From positions 124,001 through 188,000 of the forward strand of contig NW_002476202.1 of the NCBI RefSeq assembly GCF_000189635.1: DNA of 64,000 nucleotides, given 5' to 3'. Positions 1 to 12,133 of the stretch are shown here, piece by piece (positions within the stretch are counted from its first letter, which is position 1; every line of letters starts with the position of its first letter). The notes under the pieces are model-generated. The model saw only the letters and a program-made list of their open reading frames with translations, did no database searches and was not told the origin of the DNA. Source of the DNA: Tetrahymena thermophila SB210 (lineage: Eukaryota > Ciliophora > Oligohymenophorea > Hymenostomatida > Tetrahymenidae). The position numbers and the translations under genes are program-made.

Positions 1-307
1 ATTATGAAAATAAATCAAATAGTTATTTGTTGTTATTATCTTGTTCTTATAATATATTTGCTTGAGACTGATATTCATTATCTACTTCATTTATTTTCTC
101 ATGCTATTAGGAATTAAAACTCTATGAATTAAGATTTTTAAGATTTTCTTGCTTACTATCAAAGTTAAAAGAGGCTTGATATATATCTTTACTCTCTAAC
201 TGATACTTTTACTGTTATATATTAACAGTTTCATGATTAAATAAGTTGATTTATTAGTTAAGTGAGCCACTATTTTGCTATGTTTAATCACTCATATTAC
301 AAGCCAT
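1..307 (-). CDS. Probable N-terminal part of an unidentified Gln/Asn-rich protein gene, cut by the left edge
   Basis: On the minus strand an ATG at 307-305 opens a frame with no TGA down to the window edge, about 101 codons. With TAA/TAG read as Gln the product starts MACNMSDQTQQNSGS and is hydrophilic, rich in Gln, Asn, Ser, Asp and Glu, with no membrane segment or motif I recognise. Many codons begin with G (GAA, GAT, GTA, GCC), which is typical of coding sequence in this genome, whereas the flanking DNA is almost pure A/T. A 101-codon open frame can arise by chance when only TGA stops translation, so this rests mainly on composition. The next codon with T at its third-strand position falls across position 1, so the gene should continue to the left. 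It is a separate frame from the relic at 516-1557. No function is proposed. Confidence 0.42.
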
Positions 308-515
308 ACTTTATATGGATTACTTAAATGAACTATTTTAAATTTATGGTTTTTTCTATTTATTTGTTTATTATAATTAAATTAAATTTTAAATAATTTT
401 AAAATAAAATATTACAATAGGTGTTGCAAAACTGCCTGTAGAAATTATTTTCTAAATATTAACATTGTTATCCACATTATTTTAGAATTGTTTATTATTT
501 TATTCATTTTGAAAT

Positions 516-1557
516 TCATTTTAACTCTCTTTTTATCTATTTAAAATTATTTTTAAAATTGATTAAATATTATTTAATAATAAAAGAATTTTACATATTT
601 TGTTAGTTATTAGCTATACTTTAGATATAATTTATAGCTTGAACTAGCTGTAGCATGTCATTTATTTAATTAGAATTTATTTATTCCTGTAATTCATAAT
701 ATAAGGCTTCACAATACTTCAAACGAACTGTTTACTAATAAAATAAATTTTATATTTACTTGAAACAATTTTAAAATCGAAATATCATTTTTAGAAATTT
801 AATAAAGTAAAAGAATAATATAAAAAATATTATGAATATTACCTCCAATTATTGAACTCTTTATTAGAGCTAATCTTTAGATAAAACCAACTAGTAACAC
901 TACTTTACGAGTTATTCATTTTTTATTTTTAGTCTTTTATATTCTTCTTCATAGTTCACATCCTTACTAAAAGCAGGGCATTCTAAATTATTCAAAATAA
1001 TTAATAAGTTAAGGAATCTTTAAAAATTATCTTATAATTCTAATGTATCATCTTGATATTTTAAGTTGATCAGAATATGTAAAAAATGCGATAAAATCAT
1101 CAATTTAACAATTGATATTGCTCAAATATTATTGAGAAAAAAAACTATACTTCTCACAGCAAAAGACATTAGATTTAACACTTCTTAGTCATTAGAGAAA
1201 TCTTTTAGAAGCATACTGACGAATGAAGTCAAATTAGGAGGAGGCAGTAGAAGGACATTAATTACTTAATTAAGCTATTATGAACTAACTTTTGAAATTA
1301 ACTCCTTGACCTTAAAATCTTCTAGGTCATTTTTTAGGTTCATTTAGATGAGATTGAAGTTAGCTTTATATTTAGTGAACTATCTGCTATTTGATTCTTC
1401 TTCCCTTTATGGGATTATCTATTTTTCTGTTTGCTATGACAAGGTCAATCAATCAATAAAGGCTTTAAATTTGATTATCTTCACTTTTATTTAAATTAAA
1501 AATTTTATTATGATTTTATTTTGCAATGTTTAGAAATTCTTTATCCTTCCTGACCAT
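516..1557 (-). pseudogene. Probable decayed host gene; helical-repeat-like, family uncertain
   Basis: The minus strand from an ATG at 1557 has coding-like sequence (MVRKDKEFLNIAKQ...) in a region clearly richer in G+C than its surroundings. The frame meets a TGA at 1455-1453. It then reads well in a frame that changes by one base near a run of six A around 1325, and meets a second TGA at 1124-1122. From there it stays open, with a plausible GT-AG intron at 842-735, to a TGA at 518-516. The middle part has the amphipathic leucine/isoleucine spacing of alpha-helical (armadillo- or HEAT-like) repeats, for example LNLMSFAVRSIVFFLNN; that resemblance is only an impression. A 58-nt intron could remove the first stop and the frame change together. 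The only intron that would remove the second stop is 30 nt with a GAG acceptor, unlike any other intron here. I therefore favour a relic, but an intact gene with odd introns or a sequencing error is possible. Confidence 0.38.
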
Positions 1558-3463
1558 GAAAATTAATCATTATAATTATTTATAATCATTCATTTTTTGA
1601 AATTTTTTTTTAAAGCACATTTTATTTGAAATGAATAATATTTGTATTATCAAAAATTTTCAAATTAATCCAAAAAAAATCAATGTATTTATCCATTTTT
1701 ATTTTAATTTAAAAAAAAACAAAAAGGCTAACTCGTGCAACCATTAACTCTGATATTTCAATCAAAAACTCTTCATTTACTTAACCAAATCAATTTATAA
1801 AAATATAAATGCTTTATATTTTTAATAATCAAATCAATAAAACCTAATAGCTTGAATTATATCATGAATGAATGAGAATGCAAAAAATAATTTATAAAAG
1901 CTAAGCTTAAAATAAATATATAATACATTATTCTCCATTTAAAAAATATTCTTTTTATTTTTATAAATACTATTTATTTCTTTTTGCTTTTATTTTATTT
2001 AACACCTATTACACCTTATTTATTGATTTGCATAGCATTAAATCTCATTTTGTTGTTACTATTTTTGGTAATTAAAACTTTTTCTAAAAATCACTAATTA
2101 TTTTTGATATTTTTGTTATATTTACATAAGATTTGATATTTAATATATTTATATTTTAAGTAATTTATTTGATTTTATCGAAAATAGTTATTTTAATCAA
2201 ATTAGTTTCTTGATAGAATGAAATTTAATAAAATAAATTTACAAGCTCCAGTGATTTAAATAATAGTTAAAAAGTAAATACATTATGAAGAGGTATAAAT
2301 ATTATGGTTTTCATGATTTTATCAATAATTTTAAAATAAAAAGAATCAAAATTAATTTAAGTAATTAGTTTTGTTTTATTAAATTTTTAAATTGTTTAAT
2401 AAAAATTTTGATTTTAATATTTTTATTAAAAAAATGATAATTTCAGAATAAATATATTTTAATAATTTTATTTTGAATAAGATTAAAAAAATTGAGAATT
2501 ATTTTATTAATTTTATTGATAATTTTTGACTTTGTTTTATTAAATAAGTTTTATTTATTTTTAATATTTCATTTGTTTTAATTTTAATTTTTAATTAAAA
2601 ATAATAGATTTTAAATTATTATATCATAAGATATAAAATTTTGCTTAAGAGTAATAAATTTTTATATTTCTATAAATTTGATGGATAAAATCCTTTCAAA
2701 TATTTTAATAATTAGCTTGATAATAGCCATTGTTAATTATCAATTATAGTTTCTTATCATATAAATTCTTTTTTCAGTTTTATATTTTTTTTTAATATTT
2801 TTGATAGTAATGTATTTATTGTTTTCTTTCAAATATTATTAATTATACCTTCTTGATATTTTTTTAATAAATTACCTGAAAATTAAATTATTTAATAGGT
2901 ATTTACGATTTACTCATAAAATTTGTAATTTTTAAAAATAAAATTTTGAAGTACTTCAATTTCTTATTAAATGCAAATATAAATGGAACATAAATAACAA
3001 AAAATTTCAATGCATTTTTTATGTCTTTTTTACATTTTGGGCTTCATAGATTAGTCAAAAATTGGAAATTTAGTTTATTTTGTTTGCCTTCGGATTGATG
3101 GTTTTAATTGAAGTATTGAAGATGAAAATAAATTTAAAAAGGTAAATTTTTCAATAAAATGAATAGTTAAATGAAATGGAAATACATGAGAATCTTCAAG
3201 CACATTTTTATTTAAAGTAATTAGAAAATGTGAATTAGGTATAAATTGTATGTTACATTTTAAGGATCTTACTAATATCAATTTAACTTAATTTGTATTC
3301 AAATGGGCACCTGTCTCATAATTTCCTATTTATTAAGAAAGTGTGATAAATTCAATACAAATCTACTTTTTAAATAAATTATGTTAATTATTTATTGCGT
3401 CATAAAGAGCTTAAAATTTATTTGATGGTGATGACATAAATTTTAATTAAAAATAAAAATTTT
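1558..3463. other. A+T-rich intergenic stretch, no supported gene
   Basis: This stretch is nearly pure A/T with long T and A runs. Around 3000-3340 the G+C content rises and both strands have TGA-free frames, but none has a convincing ATG or recognisable product. The upstream flanks of the tRNA gene and of the minus-strand relic both lie here. Confidence 0.5.
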
Positions 3464-3535
3464 TAGCAGAGAGAGGTTTCGATCCTCCGACCTTTGAGTT
3501 ATGAGCCCAACGCGATTCCACTTCGCCACCCTGCT
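3464..3535 (-). tRNA. Initiator tRNA-Met (anticodon CAT)
   Basis: The 72-nt minus-strand sequence folds into a complete cloverleaf. The acceptor is AGCAGGG/CTCTGCT with one G-T pair, the D stem is GCGA/TCGC, the anticodon stem is TTGGG/CTCAA with loop CTCATAA, the variable loop is AGGTC, and the T stem is GGAGG/CCTCT. Three features mark it as the eukaryotic initiator and not the elongator tRNA-Met: the terminal A1-U72 pair, the T loop ATCGAAA (A54 and A60 in place of T-Psi-C), and the run of G residues in the anticodon stem. There is no intron, and CCA is not encoded, as is normal for eukaryotes. The internal A box (TGGCGAAGTGG) and B box (GGATCGAAACC) are present. A run of T on the transcribed strand, 3459-3456, just past the 3' end could serve as the polymerase III terminator. 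Confidence 0.96.
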
Positions 3536-4868
3536 AACGCGAAATTTAATGTTAAGGAAAGAAAGTAATTACTGCAAATCTTTATTATATTAGATAATCT
3601 AGAAAAAAAAAATTAGAAATAATAGCTTAACATAGTGATGTCATTAAAATTCGTAGGTATTTTCAACTCTGATGATTCTTATTTTGATAGGCACAAGAGA
3701 TATCTGAAATATGACGTAAAAAAAGACACTACGATTTTTTATCTGTACATTTAAATTATCCTTATATTATTTGTAAAAAACTTTTTCATAAACACATGTT
3801 TACTGTAAATAAAATCTTGCTTACTTAATTAGATTTCTATCTAAAATGATATGAGATTCAGAATATTCTTTGATATTTAATTTTTTAATTTAGTAATAAT
3901 CATTTAAGGTCTTGATCTATTTATCATGATTGTGAGGCTTAGTTACTTGTTTAAAGGGCATATTCATAAAATTAAATTGAGATTGGGGAAATTATACTAG
4001 TTTTTCAATATGAAAACAATTTTTTATTCGCTATATATTTAGGGAATCAAAATTTAAGTATATTATTACGTATATAATATCAATATATCATACTCAAAGT
4101 TCGTATTATCTGAAAGCTTATCAGATATCTTAAAGAATTTATATAAAATTCCATAATTTTACTAATATTTACACTAATTACTATCTTATTTTTAACATTA
4201 TTAAATATGATCCTTTTTCTCATATACTTATCTTATTAGGCTGAAACAGAAAGGCTGTTCTGATTATTTTTTTAATTTAAACTGTAGTAACTTAAGCCTA
4301 AACATATTTAGTCTTTTGCTGTATGTTTAAACGAGTTGATATTTAAATATAAACCACGAATATCAAATTAAAATTTAAAGTTACTGGCCAAAATAGATAC
4401 ATTTTTTATGTTTTTTATTTATTTCATTTAAAAAATAGAGCTAAGCTTTACTTTTAATGAGAAAAAGTAAATAATATAAATTCAAATTACTTAAAAAAGT
4501 AATATAAGATTAAATTATGATCATTCGTTCGTCATCTACATAAAGACATATATATACATTTAACTTTGATAAATCAAAAAAAATTTTTTTACAATATTAT
4601 TAAATTAATTAGGATAAATTAAATTAAATTTAAGATACCAAAGGTATATTAAGAAGGATACATTACTAACTCTTGATAGAAAATATTCAATAAAGAAGCT
4701 TTAGTCTTCAATTTAAATCTCGAAAATACTTTAGAAAGCAATCAAAAGCATTCTTGAATTAAATATTATAACGATAGACCTTATCGCTTATCTGAGTTTT
4801 TAAAACTAATTTATTATAAAACAACGAAATTTTTAAACTGCTTTTCATACGTTCTCTAAGTAAAGAGA
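3536..4868. other. Intergenic stretch, no supported gene
   Basis: A/T-rich sequence between the tRNA and the first large gene. I see no long coding-like frame, no repeat and no RNA gene. The last 250 bases are the presumed promoter and 5' leader of the gene at 4869. Confidence 0.5.
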
Positions 4869-7800
4869 ATGGGATTAAATTATCTTCGCAAAATAGATAC
4901 CTTCGGAGTTCCAATAGACCTCTGTTTTGAAAAAAAGAAAGTTCATAAAACTCCTTGGGGTGGATTTTGGACGTTGATAATATTTTTGTTTTCTCTAGCT
5001 ATGTTTACTATACTTGGTATGGAGATACTTCTGAGGCAAAACCCGAGCATCATTACTATTGAATAGCTTGAGAGAAATCCTTCCTTCGACGGGAGTTATA
5101 ATGATAGTAGTATTTTAGACTAGAGATCTACCTACAAGTCTTCTGATATTGTGTTTGCTCTGGGAGCGCTCGATAAAAATCTTTAGTTAATTTAAAATTG
5201 GTCTGATTCTTTCGAAGTAACAGGCTAAATAGTAGATTAAAGAGATTTTAAAATAGTAAATTAAATATAGCTATCAAGCTTTTAAAGCTGCAATTAAATT
5301 GAATTTATGCAAAATTCTAACAACTAAAAGTTATTTGGCTAGTTTGATCTATCAAATATGTTATGTATGCAAAATGATGATATCTTAAACTACTACTTGA
5401 CAGGAGAGAACGGCTCATAAATTTATAGTTTTATTAATATTTAAATTACTTTTAAATTACCTTTAGATGCAAACCTTATGCAACAGCTACAATACATTGG
5501 TCTATTCTTTACAGATCAAATAATGGATGTATAAAATTTCTCAAACACTCTAACTAAATATCGTAAAAATATCCTATAAAAAGTTGACCTAAGTTCCTAG
5601 TACAAAATACTATTAAGAAATTAGTATGGATAGATAATGACTGATTCAGGTTTGATGTGGACAGATTATCAAAAGTTAAATTTTTTTTCTTTTAAAAGCT
5701 ACTCAGTAAGTAATAACAAAGCAACAGGAAATACTCTCTTGGAAATTCAAACTGAAACAGACCCAAAACTTTTAATTTATCAAGTAAACAAATTTAAATA
5801 CATGATAAAAGTGATTTAAATTTTTTAATTAAAATATTCATGTTTCAAAGCATAAACTCGCGCACTTTTTCAATAAAAAGCTTTGAAAAACGCGTTTACT
5901 CTTTTTTTATAGATTTAATTGTGTTTATTTTTAATATAAAACATCTCCTATTTTCCCCCATTTAATTAAAAATTCAAAACAAAAATTCTTTATTTCAGTT
6001 AAAGGTTTTGACAAATTAATTTGATTAATGAATTCAAAGAGTTCTTTTTATATAGATTTGAAATTAAATAATTTTTTTCCTAATTTAATTCAACAAAATA
6101 AATAAAAACCTATGAATAAAATAATTTGATTTATATTTTTAATAGATTAAAAGTATCTTTACTTAAAATAAAATATCTTTCTTTAATCTTTTTCAGATTT
6201 AATTAAGAATTTAACAAAAATTCCGAAAAATAAATTTTCATTCATTTCTGAATTACAAAAGGCTATTAATTTTCAAATAAGATATTTTTAGTCAATTAAT
6301 TTATTAAGCTTACTATTGATCATTTTTCCATCAAATATAGAAAACCTTTATTTATTTATATTTTAATTTAATTAACCATAGAGAAAATACATGAAGGTTA
6401 CAGAGCTAATGGCCACCATCGGAGGTTTTATAAAAGCTTTACTCATAGCTGGGTTTTTGCTAGCCAACCCTATTTCAAAATTGTCTTTGAAAACAGAGCT
6501 AGTCAACCGTCTGTTCAATTTCGAAGGGATAGATGAATAAGATAAGGAATAAATTTAAGGAGACATATAAAATGAAGAAATAAAGCTTTCGAAGGGATTT
6601 AGTAAACAGGAAATGAGAAATAACAAGCTTAATACTAATGATAATTAGATTTAGTTAAACTTTATGAGGAATAATTCAAGGTAATTTACTCAGATTAATA
6701 CTAAAAATAATCTGAAAGATGGACCTCCCGTAACGTACACGGAAAGTTTGAATACTACAGCGGTTCAACCTATTTTAACTACAAATTTTAGTAATTTGAA
6801 TAATCATCCATAAATTTTCCCTACAATATAAAAAAATACAAGCTAAATTAAAATGAATTAGCTAAGTTTACTGAAAATTGCAAGAAGAAAAAATCAAAGC
6901 ATGAATGATATATCTGCAAATGGGTTACCTAGTCGAAAGAGTTTTTCACCAATGCATACCTAAAATCAATTAAGTTTGTAAAAGGATAAGGTGAAACTTG
7001 TTAGGACAATGCTGAAGAGTTTTGTTAGTCAGCATTCCATGAAACCAGAAGATTGTATGAAGGCGAGTACTATGCTTGGTGCTCACAAAAAAGAAGATCC
7101 AGATGCTGTCTTTAAAAAACTGTTTAAATCTAACGAGAAAACTCTAAGTATGAAATTATGGGATTACATTAAATATTTTCTAGGTTTAAAAAATGAGGTA
7201 AAAAATAAATAAATAAAATTTTCAATGAGAAAAGTGAATGAAAGATTGGATATAGTTTTTATCATGAAGAAATTAATAGAAGTTGATAAGCTAAAAATGC
7301 TATTTCTCAATGAAAATTAAAGGAAAATATTTGAGTATCTACCAAGACCTATTGTCAGATTAGACCCTGAGCAGCAATAGGAAGAATGTGAGAAATACAC
7401 TTTAAATTAGGCATGGGCACGTTAAATGTTTTTCAACGATAAAAACTATATCAGCAAAGCATCAGAAGCAATGCTTGCTTATTAGTAAATTATTTAGAAA
7501 GGGAAAGAATTAGATCCTCTAGATTAGAAGTTGATAGAAATGCTAGACGAATCGAAGAAAATCTACTTTTAATAAGATTCTCCAACTTACTCTCCTACTG
7601 GACATATGAAAAGAAGTCATTTGTCAGTAATAAATAGTATTAATCACTCTCCTAAAAAGAAGTAAGACAACAACATGTTTTTGAATGGATTGTAAAATAT
7701 ATCACCAGCTGAAAGTATCGAATTAAATGAAAATGACATTTAAGAAATAAAAATATAAGAAATCTAAAACTAATACTCTAACTCACCTAAAAAATAAATG

Positions 7801-8817
7801 TCTTACCAAAATCCAGATCAACTTCTTCATATGTATGATAACACAAGGCGTTTCAACAGAAAAAATACACAACATTTTATGAAATAGAGAACTCTTTAGT
7901 TTGGGGATTTGAATCAGGATTTTGAAAATTCAACTTCAAATCAAGTTTACAAATATCCTTCCCATATCTAAGAAAAGAACAAAGAATTTGTGCATGAAAC
8001 CTCATAACAAGAAAATAGAATATCATAATAAGAAAGTCGTACTTAGTAAAATAACTAACAGCAGGTACAGAATAATAGTTAACAAGTTACCTGTCATTTT
8101 ATTACATAGTAAAGTAATTCACCATAGCAAAAGTAGATAAAATAAATTTCATAATAATCTATTTAGAAAGATATTCCTAATTTGTTTCTTATCAATCAAA
8201 ATTCGCTTTCAAACAACAAAATCTTAGAAAGAGTGCCTGATTTACCTAATATAGAGATAGTTTAAGATATAGAAGTACCAAAGAATACTGTCAAAACTCC
8301 TAAATAAAAACTATTCAACTAATTTTTCTCAAATTAAAATAATTTTTCATCTTCTGTATCAAGCAATAGTTAAAGTAAGAGTGAAGGAAGTAGCTGTGAT
8401 GCGGAAATAAATAATGATTATAACAATTGCGAGCTACCTGCTGATGAAAAAATTCAAAAACATGAAATAAAAGATAACCATATGCAACCAAGCAATTATC
8501 AATAACAAAATTGTTTCAGAATGACAATAAATAACTTTGAGTAGCCAACTTCAGACATTTCGCAAGTGACATTTATGAACGGCAAAAAAAATTTCTTAGA
8601 AAGTAATCATGAATATGTTAAAAATTTAGAAAAATAAAAGAAAAAATAAAGCATTGATAGGAAAAATTCAAATTTAAGCTTGAGAGAATATGAAAGCAGT
8701 AGTAAAAAATTCAACTTATCCATGTAAAAAGAAGATATCACAGGTTTAGCTGCTTTTAGAGAAAATTCTCTCTTAAATATTTCATTAGAGCCATTTACAA
8801 GAGCTCCTCTAAATTGA
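4869..8817 (+). CDS. Two-pass membrane protein of an expanded ciliate family, divergent member
   Basis: Two exons, 4869-5783 and 6382-8817, flank a 598-nt intron (donor GTAAAC, acceptor CATAG, phase 0) and give about 1116 aa. Membrane segment 1 spans residues 34-55, after the family's N-terminal block (KIDTFGVPIDL... then TPWGGFWT). An ectodomain of about 260 residues follows, then segment 2 at about 316-335 (ATIGGFIKALLIAGF), then a long Gln/Asn/Ser/Lys-rich tail. In the tail, residues around 520-640 align with the conserved cytoplasmic block of the genes at 14710 and 19754, including the pattern INEV/KLKMLFLNENQ...YLPRP. The ectodomain is encoded without introns, whereas the paralogues split it into six exons. 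The architecture (N-terminal D..G motif, TxxGG before the first helix, second helix near residue 330) faintly recalls Erv41/Erv46-type cargo receptors, but that is speculation. The 3' end is uncertain: coding-like sequence continues past the TGA in another frame to 9070. Confidence 0.82.
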
Positions 8818-11683
8818 AGAAAGAGCTAATTAAAGTCAACTACAATAAATTTTATATAAACAAAATATACCAAAATAACAACAAAAGGTAAAAATAGATG
8901 AAAGAAATCATCGCCCTGACTTCTTTAGAAGAAGCTCTACTTAAATTTTGATCTAAGCCATTTAGAAGAGGTTATCTAAAACTAATAAAAAGCAATTATA
9001 AAGAAGAAAGCAATACTGTATATAATATTAATCACAAAAACATAATATCAAAAATAAAATAGAGCGTTGATGTAATAAATAAATTAATAAATAAATAATT
9101 TAGAAAATTATAATAACCAACAAAAAAAGTAAGGAACTTTTGTTATTTATTTAGATAAATAGATAAGATTTTATTTACTAATTTAATTTAAATTAATAAT
9201 CATATTATATTGCGCAAAAAAAATCACAGAAATACTTTTGTTCAGTTATTATTAATATAAGCCACTCTTTTTAAGAAAAACAAATACACCTTAATAGATA
9301 AATTTCAACCAATTGCTAATTTATCTATGGTTATTATTGTAGATAAACATTATTACTCTCTTTCAAATAAACCAATAAAAATTTATTTATTTTTAGCCAC
9401 TATTTTAATAAAATTCTAATTGGACATTGTATCCATGTAAATAAATATCTTTCTAATTATTCATTTTATTACAAGAATTATTATTACCATTTATTTCACC
9501 ATCCCTTCTTCACAATGAACTAGCTAACTATAAAATTAAGGATGTATCTATATATTTATTTATTTCAATATGTATGCAAAGCTATTAACATTTACTTATT
9601 AAGTTAACTCTATTAAACAATATATACACAAACATGTTTAAAATATTCTATTGATTCATTTTTATTGAATGAAAATGCATTTATCTACTTACAAAATCAA
9701 ATTTTTATATAATTTGTTTGTTTTTTTCTTTTAATAATATCTAAAACGTTCTAAAATAAATGAGCCTAATACTTCCTAAAAACATTTTTAAAATTATAAT
9801 TTCATAGATATTTATTTACAATAAAATGTTTTCAAAAAGAATATCTATAAAATTAATCTATTATCAGTTGCTCATGACTGTTTTCTATGATCTAAATAGC
9901 TTTTGTTTAAAATGGAATCATACATTTAATATTAATAATAATTATTTCCTCCACCAAATAACACGTATTCATACACTTTTTAATTTACAATAATAAATTA
10001 TTAATTTCTATCAAGCTAAATCATATAATTTACGCTTACTAATCTAATCTTTATAATGCCAGTAAAAATCAAATGACACATTAATTGCTTCTAATATTAT
10101 CAGTTCTAGCAAATTTATAAATATTGTATATTTTTTTAAGCTAAATGGCACAGTTGCATATTCGTTTTAAGTTTTATTTATTTTTTGATGAAAAATGACT
10201 CAAAAGTTTCATAAATAAAACCCATCTATCAATGTATATATTCACATTAGTCCTTTTAAAAGCTCTATAGAAAATATTGACTGGACTGTTCTTATTAAGA
10301 TATCTCTTACTTTATAGAGGATATCAAATTAACATTATATATGAGGGAAGTTTTTTTAAAAAGCGGTAATCGCCCAACTCGAATAAAATTTGACATATAG
10401 GGACCTTGTATTTTTGATTTTATTCGATTTGGGCGATTACCGCTTTTTAAAAAAACTTTGCACATATGTATTTTATATATTCATATATTATAAATTTCTT
10501 TGCCTTTATAAGCTTTCCTTATTCTGTACAAAGAAATGAAATTATTTTAATAGTTTAACTTTGAACAGATACAATCATTATAATTTAAAATATCTCATTT
10601 AAAACTATTTTTGACCTTAAAAATTTTAATTCGATTTCAAATCTACCTTTAAAAAACAAACTATAAACTAAAATATTTTGAAACTTGGAAAAAACTTATT
10701 GTATGTTTAAATAAGAACTAAATGAGCATTTAAAATGTTCCTGTTAAAAATCCTTATCTTTACAATGAAACTAGTTTTCTTGTTTCTAGATTAGCATTAG
10801 TTGAATTATATTGAACCAAAAAAATAATCAAAATGGGCTAATCCTTTTGTTTCTTAACTAAAACCTGCTCATTCTATAGATTTTACCTATTGTCTTTAGC
10901 TGCAAGCAGCTATCTCTTATATTTACATTGCATATTTGCTTTAGTTTTACAAAAATTTACATGATTTGCTTATGTAAAACAAAAAAATTGTTAATAATAT
11001 GAAGTGATCAATTGAATGATAATTTTGAAGAGATATTAAGAAGATATTTTCCACAAAATCAAAAGAATTAATAATAATCCTACTTGTGTGTTTTTTTATT
11101 GAGGAAAAAGCAATAATGCTTTTATAACATTTGAAGTAAAATAATAGAATTATTATAAAAAGTTAGTACCAGCTTTCTATGTTACAACCATGATTATATT
11201 ACTTCGGATTTATCATTTTTTAGAGTTTGCTTCATATTTGCTCGAGTTTTCTAAAAATATATTTATGATGTTTAGCTTGAATGAACAAAAAAAAACCAGT
11301 GAATCTTATTTTTGAGAGAACAATTAGAACGGTAAATGTAAAAGAGAGGATCCTCATTAAATATAGTTTTGAATCCAGCATGATAAAAAACGAGTGACTT
11401 TTATTAGAGAAAGGTGAGAGATAATAAATAAATAAATTCAAGCATATCAGAATTAATATTTTGGTGGAACTTCTTTCCCCATGCCATCAAAAAATTATAA
11501 ATAAATTAATTAATTAGACGTTCTATTAATAACTGGTCAATAAATTTTATCTAAGTTATTGAAAGTTGATAGGAATCTGGACTTTATATCTGATGCGATC
11601 TTTTCTAAAATATAATTATAATAATCAAAATAATATTTATTAAACAATACAATTATCAAAAATAATTAAACAAATCAATAGAA
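8818..11683. other. Long A+T-rich intergenic stretch with an alternative 3' exon and a hairpin
   Basis: Positions 8820-9070 are coding-like and may be a last exon of the preceding gene. From 9071 to 11683 I see no gene, apart from short frames near 11230-11440 that have no support. The strong inverted repeat at 10348-10458 lies here. The final 150 bases are the presumed promoter of the p25-alpha gene. Confidence 0.45.
10348..10458. repeat. Near-perfect inverted repeat (43-nt arms, 25-nt spacer)
   Basis: The left arm (10348-10390) is the reverse complement of the right arm (10416-10458) at 41 of 43 positions. The arms contain the unusually G+C-rich core GCGGTAATCGCCCAA, flanked by T/A runs. 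Weaker symmetry extends about 14 bases further out on both sides. A transcript would fold into a very stable hairpin. It may be a small palindromic transposon remnant (MITE-like) or a structural element. I see no open frame inside and no clear target-site duplication. Confidence 0.88.
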
Positions 11684-12133
11684 ATGCAAGCAAGCTTAGA
11701 AGGTGTTTTCAAGAAATTCACTGCCAACAAGGCTGATATGGATGGTAAGACTTTTGCCAAGTTCGCCAAGGATTGTGGTTTACTTGACAAGAAGCTCACT
11801 GCTACTGATATCGATCTTATCTTCGCTAAGGTTAAGACCTCTTCAGCTGTTAGAACTATTACTTTTGCTCAATTCGAAAAGGGTCTTGATCAAATGGCTA
11901 CCAAGAAGGGTATCTCCTTGGATGCACTCAAGGAAAAGGTTACCTCTGCTGGTGGTCCCACTTTCACTGGTACCAAGGCTGATGCCGTCAAGTTCCATGA
12001 TGACAAGAGTCTTTACACTGGTGTCTATGCCAACGGTGGTCCCTCTACAGTTGACATTGGAAACGGAAAGATTTCTGATATCTCCTAACTTTGTGACAGA
12101 ACTGGTGCTGACGTTAGAGGTGTCAAGAAATGA
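11684..12133 (+). CDS. p25-alpha / TPPP-like protein, copy 1
   Basis: A single exon encodes 149 aa, ending in VRGVKK and TGA. The N-terminal two thirds match the p25-alpha (tubulin polymerization-promoting protein) domain: LEGVFKKFT, MDGKTFAKFAKDCGLLDKKL, then ATDIDLIFAKVK and ITFAQFEKGL. In animal TPPP this fold binds tubulin and bundles microtubules. The C-terminal part carries FHDDKSLYTGVYANGG, which corresponds in position to the LTD...YTGAHKERF motif of animal TPPP but lacks its basic end, so this is a divergent short form. Codon use is strongly biased (AAG for Lys, GGT for Gly, CTC/CTT for Leu, three of four Gln as CAA), as in highly expressed ciliate genes. The ATG follows an A-rich leader. 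The paralogue at 13659 has the same length. A role in cilia or cortical microtubules is inference from the family. Confidence 0.9.

Noticed and set aside
2836-3281. Minus-strand open frame of about 148 codons
   Set aside because: It has no ATG start, the sequence is highly A/T rich, and the opposite strand is equally open. Not enough to call a gene.
11232-11441. Minus-strand 69-codon frame and a short opposing plus-strand frame near 11278
   Set aside because: Both are short, lack homology I recognise, and are expected by chance in this composition.
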